Made by a program: the position numbers and the translations under genes
Assembly: GCF_900585905.1 (NCBI RefSeq)
Contig: NZ_UTVH01000034.1
Span: 558,001 to 622,000, forward strand
Reading direction: 5' to 3'
Length of the DNA stretch: 64,000 nucleotides
From: Pseudomonas viridiflava
GTDB taxonomy: Bacteria > Pseudomonadota > Gammaproteobacteria > Pseudomonadales > Pseudomonadaceae
The notes under the pieces: generated by a model
Seen by the model: the letters and a program-made list of their open reading frames with translations, nothing else
What the model was told of the DNA's origin: nothing
Database searches by the model: none
Part shown: one piece after another, positions 25,848 through 34,642 of the stretch
Position numbering within the stretch: the first letter of the stretch is position 1
Layout of the letters: the number at the start of each line of letters is the position of its first letter

Positions 25848-28598
25848 TCAGTAAGCCTGTGAAGCGCTGACCTGCACTGCCTTGCGCAGGGGCAACGGCA
25901 GCGGGTTGCTGTCGCGGGTGGTCAGCTTTTCCGGGAACAGGGTTACCAGCGTGCGGTTGAGGGTCAGGTTTTCCGAATCGGCACCCACCAGGATCTTGAA
26001 CTTGCCTGCATCGACATCCCAGCTTGCGGTCTTGTCGACGTAGTAGGCCAGGGAACGCGAATCGATCGGGATGCTGACTGTCTTGCTCTCGCCGGGCTGC
26101 AGGTACACCTTGGTGAAGCCCTTGAGTTCTTTCTCCGGACGATCAACCGCTGGCTTGACCGGCTGCACGTACAGCTGCGCCACTTCAAAGCCGGCCTTGT
26201 CACCGGTGTTGGTCAGGGTGAACTTGACGTCAATCGTCGCGCCAGGCGTCAGCACGTTGGTCGACAGCTTCAGGTCGCTGTAGCCGAAGGTGGTGTAGGA
26301 CAGGCCATAACCGAATGGATACAGCGGCTTGGCGTGCTTCTTGTCGTAACCGCGGTAGCCCATGTACAGGCCTTCGCTGTAGGTCATTTCAGTCAGCGCG
26401 TTGCCGCCACGGTAGGCTGCCGGGTCCGGATACGACGCGTAGCTCGGGTTGTCCTCGATCTTCTTGTCGATGGTGACAGGCAGTTTGCCCGACGGGTTGA
26501 CCTTGCCGAACAGAATCTCCGCCAGGGCCTGGCCGCCTTGCTGACCCGGGAACCAGGCTTGCAGGGTCGCGCCGACCTTGTTGGCCCACGGTTGCATGTC
26601 TGCAACGCCGCCGCCGTGCATGACCACGATGGTGTTGGGGTTGGCCTTGGTGACATAGCTGATCAGCTCAGCCTGTTGGTCCGGCAGTTCAAAACCGTGG
26701 TCGGAGCCTTCGCCTTCGTGCTCGTAGTTGCTGCCGGTGGCCACCACCACGGCGTCATATTTCGACAGGTCTTTCGGTGGACGCAATGCCGCCCAGCTCA
26801 TCTGCACGCCCGTCACGCCACCCAGAGCGGGGATGAAGTTGCCCTGCACGCGCTTGTATTCAAGCTTCACGGTGTACTGTTTACCCGCGGTCAGCGCTGC
26901 TGTCTTGCCGGAAGTGGTGATGGCATTGACCACGTCGGCTGAGTACGGCACGCCATCGCTTTCGACCACCAGCTCATCGTTGACCCATAGTTTGTAAGGA
27001 CCGTCTGCACGTATCTTGAATACTTGCGGGCCAGAAATCGTCGGCTTGATCTTCGCGGTGAAGCGTGCGGAGAACGCGCCTGGGGAAGGGCTGAAACCGG
27101 CCACCGCAGTGGTGCCTGCGCGGGTGACGTTGGTCCCGGTGGTCCAGTTCAGGTTGACGCCCGGCTCAACGCGAGTGACGACCGGATCACCCGAGAGACT
27201 GGTGTTGGAGAAGTACTCGGCTTTGACCCCGGAGTTGCTGATGTCGTTGTTGCCGGTGGCTGGCTGGAACCAGGTCGCGCTTTCCGGGTTCAGGCTCAGG
27301 TCCGACAGGTAGGTGACGTTGGTGCTTTTCGACGCCAGTTGCTGCAGGCCGCTCAGCTCGGTGACATAGCTGTTGGGCGGCGAATTGGCGGTGCCGAACG
27401 GCGAAGCTGGCGCGTCGTGAGCCCAATTGCCGATCACGGCGATAGTGGCCGAACGATCCAGCGGCAGCAGTGGCTTGCCAGCAGCGGTATTTTTTTCATT
27501 GCGCAACAGAACGATGGATTCACGCGCCGTGTTCAGCGAAGCGCGCATGCCGTATTCAGGATGGTCCAGCGTTTTGGCGGTATTGATGTTTTCCTGGAAG
27601 TCGTAGCTGACAATCGCTCGCAGGTTGCGCTTGACCTTGTCATCAATAACGTTCTGGGTCAGCTGGCCGCTCCAGATGTAAGGCAGCAGGTTGGCTTCGG
27701 TGAATTGCAGACCCGACGGCATGTCGATGTCGGTACCGGCCCAGGCGCCCTTGAACGCATCATGGATGGCGTTGAAGTCGCTGATGACGGTGCCTTGATA
27801 GCCCCATTCGCCCTTGAGCACTTCAGTGATCAGGTGATGGTTTTCGCACGCATAGTCGCCATTGACCTTGTTGAAACCGCACATGATCGAGGCGACGTTG
27901 GCGTTCTTGACCATCGACTCGAAGCCCGGCAGGTACAGCTCGCGCAGGGTGCGTTCGTCCGCGATGACGTTGACCGCCTGGCGGTTGGCTTCCTGCTCGT
28001 TGGCCAGGTAATGCTTGCCGCTGGCCTGGATGCCCTGAACCTGGATGCCGTTGACAATGGCGGGAGCCAGCACTGCACCGAGGAACGGGTCCTCACCGCT
28101 GACGTACTCGGCGGCACGGCCGTTGTAAGGCGTGCGGTACAGGTTGACGCCGGGAGACAGCATTTGCTGGCCGCCGGAGATCCGCGTTTCATAGGCGATG
28201 GCCAGGCCGAATTCCTTGGCCCGGTTGATGCTCCAGGTGGCCGCCAGTGCAGATTGCGACGGATACTGCGCGCCAAAGGTCGCGTTGTTGACGTGTACGC
28301 CCATGGACGAGTCGTAGGCGGTGGTGCCCTTGATGCCCCATTTGAGCAACGACGGGATCATGTGGCCGTCGTTGACTCGGGTGAAATTGATCTTCTCGGA
28401 CTGGCTCATGTTGTCGAGAATCGAACTGACCCGCGCCTCGACATCGTTGCCGGTGGCCGGGGTGACTGCGGCGATGGCGAGGTTGGCCTGGACGATGCTG
28501 AAGGTCAGCAGGCTCAGGCCCAGTGTGTGCTTGAACACTGACAAGGCAGGCGTCCTTCTGGTGGTGGCGAGGGTGGTGTGAACGTCACGCGGGTTCAT
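25848..28598 (-). CDS. Secreted glycoside hydrolase family 3 beta-glucosidase with PA14 insert
   Basis: A protein of 916 residues. A long leader (MNPRDVHTTLATTRRTPALS...) ends in a signal peptide with cleavage around IAA-VTPATG, near residue 44. The GH3 TIM-barrel domain has KHYLANEQEANRQAVNVIAD near residue 190 and the nucleophile motif TVISDFNAIHDAF near 272. A PA14 module lies at about 475-605 (GPQVFKIRADGPYKLWVNDE), inserted in the second GH3 domain as in KfGH3-type enzymes. The acid/base Glu is probably in NYEHEGEGSDHG. A fibronectin-III-like domain closes the protein. It probably releases glucose from beta-glucosides in the periplasm or outside. A small exported protein is coupled upstream. 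Confidence 0.93.
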   Translation of the reverse strand: MNPRDVHTTLATTRRTPALSVFKHTLGLSLLTFSIVQANLAIAAVTPATGNDVEARVSSILDNMSQSEKINFTRVNDGHMIPSLLKWGIKGTTAYDSSMGVHVNNATFGAQYPSQSALAATWSINRAKEFGLAIAYETRISGGQQMLSPGVNLYRTPYNGRAAEYVSGEDPFLGAVLAPAIVNGIQVQGIQASGKHYLANEQEANRQAVNVIADERTLRELYLPGFESMVKNANVASIMCGFNKVNGDYACENHHLITEVLKGEWGYQGTVISDFNAIHDAFKGAWAGTDIDMPSGLQFTEANLLPYIWSGQLTQNVIDDKVKRNLRAIVSYDFQENINTAKTLDHPEYGMRASLNTARESIVLLRNEKNTAAGKPLLPLDRSATIAVIGNWAHDAPASPFGTANSPPNSYVTELSGLQQLASKSTNVTYLSDLSLNPESATWFQPATGNNDISNSGVKAEYFSNTSLSGDPVVTRVEPGVNLNWTTGTNVTRAGTTAVAGFSPSPGAFSARFTAKIKPTISGPQVFKIRADGPYKLWVNDELVVESDGVPYSADVVNAITTSGKTAALTAGKQYTVKLEYKRVQGNFIPALGGVTGVQMSWAALRPPKDLSKYDAVVVATGSNYEHEGEGSDHGFELPDQQAELISYVTKANPNTIVVMHGGGVADMQPWANKVGATLQAWFPGQQGGQALAEILFGKVNPSGKLPVTIDKKIEDNPSYASYPDPAAYRGGNALTEMTYSEGLYMGYRGYDKKHAKPLYPFGYGLSYTTFGYSDLKLSTNVLTPGATIDVKFTLTNTGDKAGFEVAQLYVQPVKPAVDRPEKELKGFTKVYLQPGESKTVSIPIDSRSLAYYVDKTASWDVDAGKFKILVGADSENLTLNRTLVTLFPEKLTTRDSNPLPLPLRKAVQVSASQAY

Positions 28599-28864
28599 GG
28601 TTTTTGCACCTGCACAGGGGCGTCGTCGGTTTCAACCGGTGCGTCGAGCAGTGTCGCGGCGCCGGTTTTTGCCGGCGCGCTGATATTGGCGGCACCGGAC
28701 AGTTGGTCGCGTTTGGCTTCCATCTGCTCGCGAACCTGTTGCTGTTCGGACGGCGTGGAAGGGGTGGAGGCCATTGAATCAGCGGCGTGCGCAGCGGCGT
28801 GCGCAGTCAAACTTTGCGCGCACAGCATGGCAGCGGTAAAAAAGAACCACACGGGTCTGGTCAT
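28595..28864 (-). CDS. Small exported protein coupled to the GH3 glycosidase
   Basis: A protein of 89 residues from the ATG at 28864 (MTRPVWFFFTAAMLCAQSLT), with a signal peptide ending around AHA-AAHAA. A longer frame to 29044 adds unlikely sequence with no clear binding site. The mature part is low-complexity, rich in Ala, Ser, Thr and Gln (SEQQQVREQMEAKRDQLSG), with one amphipathic helix. Its stop overlaps the glycosidase start by four bases (ATGA). The family is not recognised; a chaperone-like or accessory role in secretion is only a guess from the coupling. Confidence 0.6.
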   Translation of the reverse strand: MTRPVWFFFTAAMLCAQSLTAHAAAHAADSMASTPSTPSEQQQVREQMEAKRDQLSGAANISAPAKTGAATLLDAPVETDDAPVQVQKP

Positions 28865-29613
28865 CGATCGTATCTCGATTGGCGAACATAATAAGAGAGT
28901 GACAGGTGTTGCCGGTACTGCGTTTAACCGAACTTGGGTTCCCCAGCAAGAGTTGAAAGTTCGGCGATGTCCGAAATATTTGTTGACGGCTATCAACAAA
29001 ATGGTGACACAGCGCCAGTGTGAGGGTTTTCCAAGATTTTGCAAATCTTACGCTAGGGAAAGCAGAGATCTATAGCCTCTCCTAACGCGAGTTAACGTCA
29101 ATAAAAGTCTTATTTAGGGTGTTTTTTTAGGTAAAAATCATAAATAGTAGATATTTATTGCTTTTTAATAAACCTAATTGTCGTTAGGTTTACTGATCTG
29201 TTAAGCTTTTTTTCGTCGTGGTTCAGTGCCTGTTCAATAAAGGTCAGTTAATGTTTTCCAGGTGCGCGATGTCTTACGCATCAGTCGTCTTTAAAAAGGA
29301 TTTTGAAGCGATCACTCGACGCTGATGTTGCGAGTGTGAGTGGGTATGTACACTTATGGCGTTGGCGTGGCGTCAGTTTAAAGTCGTTGAGTGGGAACTC
29401 TTTTAGAAGTGTTTCGTTTTCCTTTAATCATATTCAGTGAATTATGCCGCCCTTGGACATTTCCCCATTGTTAATTACCGACCTCAGGCACGCGTGCCCG
29501 TGGCTGGCGGAAATTCCGGGCTCAAGCGTGTCTAACTGGAGCGGGCGCGACGTCTGGGTACGGTTTGCACAGCCTGGAACGCGCCGTGTTCTGATCAGCA
29601 CAAGGGGTTGGTG
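28865..29613. other. AT-rich intergenic region
   Basis: No gene is visible over 749 bp. The stretch 29080-29300 is far more AT-rich than the surrounding DNA, with runs such as GTTTTTTTAGG and TTATTGCTTTTTAATAAACC. It includes a perfect 9-bp stem hairpin TAAACCTAA/TTAGGTTTA (29169-29192). It serves as the promoter region of the glycosidase unit (minus) and possibly of the 109-residue gene (plus). High AT content could reflect H-NS/MvaT-type silencing or acquired DNA. Confidence 0.6.
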
Positions 29614-29940
29614 GTGAGTGATGCCCAATGGCTGGACCTTGCCCTGCTGAAAACGGTCCGCGCCCTTAACAGAAAAGAGGCGCGGAGATTGACGTTCGGA
29701 CAGATTTATATGCAGCTGCTTCGCGCCCATCCACATGTGCCGTCAATCGCGCACTGCGTGGTGGCCGTCGATGCCCTGGTCATGGAGGGCTTGCTGGTGT
29801 CCGCCAGGGTTCTGGAGCAAGACCCAGCATTTCCCTACACCCAGCACATCATCAGTGGCTTGACCGAGGTGGCGGTAGCGTCTCTGGAATGCATTGAAAG
29901 CATCGGTGCAGGTTTTTTCGCCGGGGCTAGCCACGCCTGA
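29614..29940 (+). CDS. Conserved-looking hypothetical protein, 108 residues
   Basis: GTG at 29614 is chosen because AAGGGG lies six bases upstream; TTG at 29608 and GTG at 29611 are alternatives. The protein begins MSDAQWLDLALLKTVRALNR. The central part (ARRLTFGQIYMQLLRAHPHV then SIAHCVVAVDALVMEGLLVS) has the helix-helix-strand pattern of a winged helix, but the match is by shape only. There is no signal peptide or membrane segment. The family and role are unknown. Confidence 0.55.
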   Translation: MSDAQWLDLALLKTVRALNRKEARRLTFGQIYMQLLRAHPHVPSIAHCVVAVDALVMEGLLVSARVLEQDPAFPYTQHIISGLTEVAVASLECIESIGAGFFAGASHA

Positions 29941-30014
29941 AGGGCATCGCATGAGACCGGTTGGAACATCGAGAGGCTGCGTTAACGATGTGTCAGGTGA
30001 AATGCAATTGTCCT

Positions 30015-30101
30015 GGCACCGGCTTTAGCCGCAAGCCGGCATAACCAATTCAACGCATGCTTGGGCTGCTACTACCTTTTTCCGGCTAAAGCCGGTCCCA
30101 C
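30015..30101. repeat. Inverted pair of REP elements
   Basis: GGCACCGGCTTTAGCCGCAA at 30015 and CCGGCTAAAGCCGGTCCCAC at 30082 are inverted copies of a common Pseudomonas REP motif. They are about 45 bp apart and form a REPIN-type pair. This is a different REP class from the GCGAGCAAGCTCGC array at 4624. Confidence 0.8.
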
Positions 30102-30157
30102 GAGGCAAAGAAATCGCGTTGAATATAGAAGATGGCTATATGATATCTATTGCTGCT

Positions 30158-30505
30158 CTAGGCAACAGGCTCGTTACTTTCCAATGATAAATACCAGTCT
30201 GCATAAGGCGTATTGGCCGCTTTATAGCGATTGAAGTCCGGACTACCATCCTTCCACCAGACCGGCCCGCGCTCGCCCAAGGCTACTTTCGCGGTCTGCA
30301 CGCGTGCCCGTGCAGCTTCAAGTTGCGCATCATCTTCGGCGTTGTTGGCTGTTTTGACAGCTCGGCGAGCGCTCATCAACTCATTGACCAATAGTGTGCG
30401 CTGCTCTTGGTCAATCGTTGGGTTGGTGCAGCGCCATAACTGGCCCTTAACCACAAAATAGCGACCGTCAGGGGTTACCGGCGGCGGTTTTCGTGACTTG
30501 GCCAT
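30158..30505 (-). CDS. Hypothetical protein, 115 residues
   Basis: The ATG at 30505 gives MAKSRKPPPVTPDGRYFVVK; the longer frame adds a short unlikely leader. The protein has an N-terminal GRYFVVKGQLWRCTNP segment, a charged helix with Ala-rich repeats (AEDDAQLEAARARVQTAKVA) and a C-terminal GPVWWKDGSPDFNRYKAANT motif. The paired Trp and GSPDFNR motif look conserved, and I recall similar short proteobacterial proteins without assigned function. It is a soluble cytoplasmic protein. The gene stands alone. Confidence 0.65.
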   Translation of the reverse strand: MAKSRKPPPVTPDGRYFVVKGQLWRCTNPTIDQEQRTLLVNELMSARRAVKTANNAEDDAQLEAARARVQTAKVALGERGPVWWKDGSPDFNRYKAANTPYADWYLSLESNEPVA

Positions 30506-30871
30506 GATCAGCGAACTCGGCTGCAAGTCAGGTAAACCGGCAGCTGTACCCGTGTGGCGGCTGCTGAGTGGGCGTGAAAAAGCGCGGCTACAGGAACCTC
30601 TGGAAAAGCGGCCTCAACCACTGCCATCCCGCCCAATGCGATCAATGCACTTCTCATCACGATATACGCCGCTACTTGTCATAGGCATAGAGAATCTTGA
30701 CCTTGAGCCTGGCGATTGATTCAAGAACACACATAACTGCACATTGGATCCATAATTAAAGTTAACCCTGGATATGAAAATTTCTCGACGACCTGTCCAT
30801 CGTCGGATAGGGTTTGGAAATCCCCTGTTCTTGGTGTCTCATGCCGCCGAGCTTTTAAGGATGATAGAACG
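30506..30871. other. Intergenic region without supported gene
   Basis: Nothing convincing is seen over 366 bp. A minus-strand frame of about 50 residues starting MRSALIALGGMAVVEAAF is open near 30510-30660 but has no good binding site, so it is not called. The segment 30715-30840 is AT-richer and may hold the promoter of the zinc-ribbon gene. Confidence 0.5.
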
Positions 30872-31093
30872 ATGGCCCTGGATGAGCATTACTTTCAAGA
30901 TTTCAAATGTGTTGCCTGCGGTTGTGAACCCTTCGAAACCAGCGGCAAAGCGCTCAAGAATGTTTTCGAGATCGAAGATCTGATTGATGAGCGCTGCACA
31001 AGTTGTGGCCATGCGATGAGTCTGGTTGATCTGGAAGCCATGACCCATTACGCGGAAGTGCAAATGATCAGGTCACTGTTCTGTTCCAAGTAG
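30872..31093 (+). CDS. Small zinc-ribbon protein
   Basis: A protein of 73 residues beginning MALDEHYFQDFKCVACGCEP. Two CxxC pairs are present, CVAC near residue 13 and CTSC near 42, separated by 26 residues. This is the pattern of a zinc ribbon. The remainder is a charged helix (LVDLEAMTHYAEVQMIRSLF). Such proteins bind one zinc and often act in nucleic-acid or protein contacts; no more precise role is visible. It is a single gene 84 bp ahead of the HAD hydrolase. Confidence 0.7.
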   Translation: MALDEHYFQDFKCVACGCEPFETSGKALKNVFEIEDLIDERCTSCGHAMSLVDLEAMTHYAEVQMIRSLFCSK

Positions 31094-31177
31094 CGCATGG
31101 GTTGAACTCGTCGCCTTGGCGTCTACACTGTCGACGTTCAGGAACACGACCCCAATGCACGTTCAGGACCAACGATC

Positions 31178-31846
31178 ATGAGTTTTTTGCGACCCCGATT
31201 CATTACCTTTGACTGCTACGGCACGCTGACCAACTTTCACATGGGCACCATGACCCGCGAGCTGTTCGCCGATCGGGTTGCCGCAGGGCAGATGGATCAG
31301 TTTGTCAGAGACTTTTCCGCCTATCGCCTTGATCAGGTGAAGGGTGACTGGATGCCTTACGACGACATCATCAAAACGGCGCTGTCGCGTACCTGCAAGC
31401 GCTGGGGTATCGAGTACCGGGGAGAAGGCCAGCTTTATTACGATGCGATCCCGACCTGGGGCCCGCATGCGGATGTACCTGCCGGATTGGCAAAAATTGC
31501 CGACAAGATCCCCCTGGTCATCTTTTCCAATGCCAGTGACGGCCAGATCATGAGCAACGTTGCCAAGCTTGGCGCGCCGTTCCACAAGGTCTTCACCGCC
31601 GAGCAAGCGCAGGCCTACAAGCCACGGCTGGCGGCTTTCGAGTTCATGCTGGACACCCTCGGCTGCGGCCCGCAGGACATTCTGCATGTGTCATCGAGTT
31701 TCCGTTACGACCTGTTCCCGGCCCATGACATGAACATCAAAGACAAGGTGTTCGTCGCCCGTGGTCATGAGGTCCCTGCCAACGAGTCTTATGGCTATCG
31801 ACAGATCACCGACATCGGCGGGCTGCCTGCGCTGGTAGGGCTCTGA
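31178..31846 (+). CDS. HAD-superfamily hydrolase, L-2-haloacid dehalogenase type
   Basis: A protein of 222 residues with all HAD motifs: nucleophile Asp in FITFDCYGTLTNF near residue 11, Ser/Thr motif VIFSNASDG near 113, Lys in AYKPRLAAFEFML near 147 and the acidic motif SSFRYDLFPAHDMNIKDKVF near 172. The length, cap domain and FDxYGTL opening fit the type II haloacid dehalogenase subgroup. The substrate may be a 2-haloacid or a phosphorylated metabolite; many members with this label act on phosphates. It is convergent with a sensor kinase 26 bp away. Confidence 0.85.
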   Translation: MSFLRPRFITFDCYGTLTNFHMGTMTRELFADRVAAGQMDQFVRDFSAYRLDQVKGDWMPYDDIIKTALSRTCKRWGIEYRGEGQLYYDAIPTWGPHADVPAGLAKIADKIPLVIFSNASDGQIMSNVAKLGAPFHKVFTAEQAQAYKPRLAAFEFMLDTLGCGPQDILHVSSSFRYDLFPAHDMNIKDKVFVARGHEVPANESYGYRQITDIGGLPALVGL

Positions 31847-31872
31847 CTAAGCCCAGACGAGCGCGCGCAGCG

Positions 31873-33849
31873 TCAGCATGCCAAAGCGTCGCCGGGCTGC
31901 AGTGCGGCGTTCAATACCGCTTCAAGGTCGGCAACGCCGAAGGGTTTTCTCAACACCACAGCGGATTTTCCCACTGCCCGTTCAATGGCAGCGGTTTGCG
32001 AGTAGCCGCTGGCGAAGATGATCGGTAGGTCCGGGTAACGTGCGCGGACCACCTCGGCCATCTGCGCGCCGTTCATGCCGGGCATGGCGAAGTCCACCAG
32101 TAGAATGTCCGGATTGATGCTGTCCAGCACAGCAAGGCCGTCTTCCGCGCTTTCTGCCGCGGTGACACTGAAACCCAGCGCCTCAAGAGTGGTGGTCAAA
32201 AACAGCCTGACATCGTGATCGTCATCGACCAGCAATATGCGTCTTGCCTGGAAGTTGGCGGCTGGCGACGAATCCGCTTGCAGTGCCTTGACCTTGGGTA
32301 CGCACTCGATTGAGGGCAGCCACACGCTGACCACGGTGCCATGGGGTTTGTTGTGCGCGATGCGTGCTGTGCCGCCAGCCTGTTTCGCCATGGCGTAGAC
32401 CTGACTCAGGCCCAGGCCCGTACCGCGACCGGTGCCCTTGGTGGAATAGAAAGGCTCGAAGGCACGTGCTGCAACGTCGGCGGTCATGCCGGTGCCGGTG
32501 TCGGCCACGCGGATCTCCACGTACTGGCCATGGGGGAGGTCGGGGTCACCATCGACGCGTTGTTCGCGAGCCGTCACCACCAGTTCACCGCCCTGGGGCA
32601 TGGCATCGCGGGCATTGATCGCCAGGTTGAGGAACGCCATTTCCAGCTGGGTGGGGTCCGACGATACGCTCAAGTCCTGTTGGCCGGCGTCAATGCTGAC
32701 CCGCACCAGGGGGCCGACGGAGGTCTGCAGGATTTCATCCATGCCCGCCACGAGCCCGACGATGTCTATAGGGCGCAACTCGAACTTCTGCGCGCGGGAG
32801 AAGGCCAGCAGTTGCGCCGTCAGCTTGGCACCGCGCTCGGTAGCCTGCATGCCGTTGCGCGCCAGCCGGGCTACCCGTTCGGGGTCATTGGGCATCCGCA
32901 GAATCAGGTCGAGGCTGCCGTGGGCCGCCTGCAGCAGATTGTTGAAATCGTGAGCCAGGCCGCCCGTCAATTGCCCAACGGCCTCCATCTTGTGGCCCTG
33001 GCGCAAGACTTCTTCGCGGCGCAGGTCCTCGCTGATATCGCGGCCGACGGTGTAGAAAATTCCGCTGTCAGCGCCTTCTCCGGGCACCGCTGACCAGGCG
33101 TACGAGATCGGCGTGCCGTCAGCCTTGAGTAGCCGGATGTGTACCTGATGCACTGGCTGGCCGGATTGCAGGGTGGCGACTGCATCGAGGGTCAACGCCA
33201 GATCGTCGGGGTGAACAATGTCAAGGAAGGGACGCTCCAGCAACGACTCCAACGACCGCTCCAGCTGCCGCGACCACGAAGGGTTGATCGAGCTGAAATA
33301 GCCATCGAACGACGCCGCGCCAAACAAATCCCGGCTCATCTCGAACAGGCGGTCACGTTCACGCTTGGCATTCACCGCCTCCTGGCGCTCGTTGCTCACG
33401 CGGCCGGTGATTTCGCTGCAGACGCAGAATAAGCCGGCAATATCATTGCGGTCATCCGGCACCGGTGTGTAGGAAAAAGAAAAATAAGCCTCTTCCGGGT
33501 AACCATTGCGATACAAGGTCAGCGCGAAGTCATCAAGGTTGACGGACTCACCCAGCGCAACGCGACTCATCAACTCGCCAACAGCGCCCTGGGCTTCCGG
33601 CCATACCGTAAAGAACGGCTTGCCGAACGCCTGCGGGTGGCGGGCACCGAGAATAGTCGCGTAACCGTCGTTATACAGCAGGATCCGTTCCGGCCCCCAA
33701 GTGACGTGCATGGGCTGGGCGGAGTTGAGCATCACTCTGATCAGGGTCGTCAGTGATTGGGCCCAGTGCTGTGGCTCGCCCAGCGGGCTCTGCTGCCAAT
33801 CCTGCCCGCGAAGAAGATCGCCAGCCGCCCCGCCTCCCTGAAAGTTCAT
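31873..33849 (-). CDS. Hybrid sensor histidine kinase, PAS-PAS-HisKA-HATPase-REC
   Basis: A protein of 658 residues from the ATG at 33849 (MNFQGGGAAGDLLRGQDW). A TTG at 33879 with GAGGT upstream is an alternative start, adding ten residues. There are no membrane segments. An N-terminal PAS-like domain (MHVTWGPERILLYNDGYATI) is followed by a second PAS near 180-290, the kinase His in LTGGLAHDFNNLLQ near 310, ATP-binding boxes (NLAINARDAMPQGG; DTGTGMTADVAARAFEPFYS) and a receiver with Asp in ILLVDFAMPGMNG near 595. This layout is common in soluble Pseudomonas hybrid kinases. The output partner is unknown. It lies apart from the phytochrome operon that starts further upstream on the same strand. 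Confidence 0.9.
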   Translation of the reverse strand: MNFQGGGAAGDLLRGQDWQQSPLGEPQHWAQSLTTLIRVMLNSAQPMHVTWGPERILLYNDGYATILGARHPQAFGKPFFTVWPEAQGAVGELMSRVALGESVNLDDFALTLYRNGYPEEAYFSFSYTPVPDDRNDIAGLFCVCSEITGRVSNERQEAVNAKRERDRLFEMSRDLFGAASFDGYFSSINPSWSRQLERSLESLLERPFLDIVHPDDLALTLDAVATLQSGQPVHQVHIRLLKADGTPISYAWSAVPGEGADSGIFYTVGRDISEDLRREEVLRQGHKMEAVGQLTGGLAHDFNNLLQAAHGSLDLILRMPNDPERVARLARNGMQATERGAKLTAQLLAFSRAQKFELRPIDIVGLVAGMDEILQTSVGPLVRVSIDAGQQDLSVSSDPTQLEMAFLNLAINARDAMPQGGELVVTAREQRVDGDPDLPHGQYVEIRVADTGTGMTADVAARAFEPFYSTKGTGRGTGLGLSQVYAMAKQAGGTARIAHNKPHGTVVSVWLPSIECVPKVKALQADSSPAANFQARRILLVDDDHDVRLFLTTTLEALGFSVTAAESAEDGLAVLDSINPDILLVDFAMPGMNGAQMAEVVRARYPDLPIIFASGYSQTAAIERAVGKSAVVLRKPFGVADLEAVLNAALQPGDALAC

Positions 33850-34078
33850 TAAATGACTGGAGCGAATCGAAGGATTCAATACGGCACACCTCAACTAAGG
33901 GACGAGCGGTAGACAACTAGTGAGTGCAAGGCCAGACCGGTGCGGGCGTTGATCGGCCGATCTTACGCCAGTTAATTAAGGGGCTGTAAGATAAAACTTC
34001 GGCGGCAAAAATGATCGCGATTAACCGGCTGCGGTAAGCGTCAATGATTGGCAGGAGCGTCCCGGCCAGAACGCTGGC

Positions 34079-34642
34079 TTAGAGCATCTTCGCAAACAAA
34101 TAGTTCGCGTGAGTTTCATTCTGTAGAGCGTAAAGAGGAGTACCCACATGGGTGTAACCCTGTCGTGGGTAAAAGCTCAGCGCTCGCTCGTTTCCGACCC
34201 AGACGGTCGCCCACAGCCGGGACGCGCCCATTTGCCGGGCACAGTGTTCGGCCTGTGAAAGCAACTGCTGGCCAATGCCATGGCCGGTAAATCGTTCCTG
34301 AACGTACAGCCTCTGCAATTCTGCAGCCTCAGCGCAGCCAATCAGCGGATGATCCCTGTTCATGGCAATCTGGGCGAAACCCACGAGATGTTGCGCAACT
34401 TGCGCGACGATTATCGTGACAGTGGAATCCGCAATAAGGGCTGATACGGTCTTCGGCGTAAACATCTCGACTGCGGCTTGTGCGATGGACTCGCGTATGC
34501 CTTCTGTCGCGTAGGTGTCCAGAAAGACCTGCATGCCCAATACGCTGATACACAGGGCATCCTGCGCAACAGCAGGGCGCAATGTGAGCCGCTCGGTGGC
34601 GTCTGGCGCTGGTCCTCGCTGCCCGGATCTGCTGGATGTCAT
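34079..34642 (-). CDS. GNAT-family N-acetyltransferase
   Basis: A protein of 187 residues with a Pro/Arg-rich leader, then a GNAT fold: LRPAVAQDALCISVLGMQVF, the acetyl-CoA motif A LQRLYVQERFTGHGIGQQLL near residue 110 (R/Q-x-x-G-x-G/A version, here RFTGHGIGQ), and motif B NERALSFYPRQGYTHVG near 150. It would transfer an acetyl group to an amine. It starts within the stop codon of the hybrid kinase upstream (4-bp overlap), making it the last gene of the phytochrome operon. The substrate is unknown. Confidence 0.88.
   Translation of the reverse strand: MTSSRSGQRGPAPDATERLTLRPAVAQDALCISVLGMQVFLDTYATEGIRESIAQAAVEMFTPKTVSALIADSTVTIIVAQVAQHLVGFAQIAMNRDHPLIGCAEAAELQRLYVQERFTGHGIGQQLLSQAEHCARQMGASRLWATVWVGNERALSFYPRQGYTHVGTPLYALQNETHANYLFAKML

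Noticed and set aside
27024..28541. A 505-codon plus-strand frame opposite the GH3 gene
   Set aside because: No start signal or recognisable motif, and the opposite strand encodes a complete GH3 enzyme.
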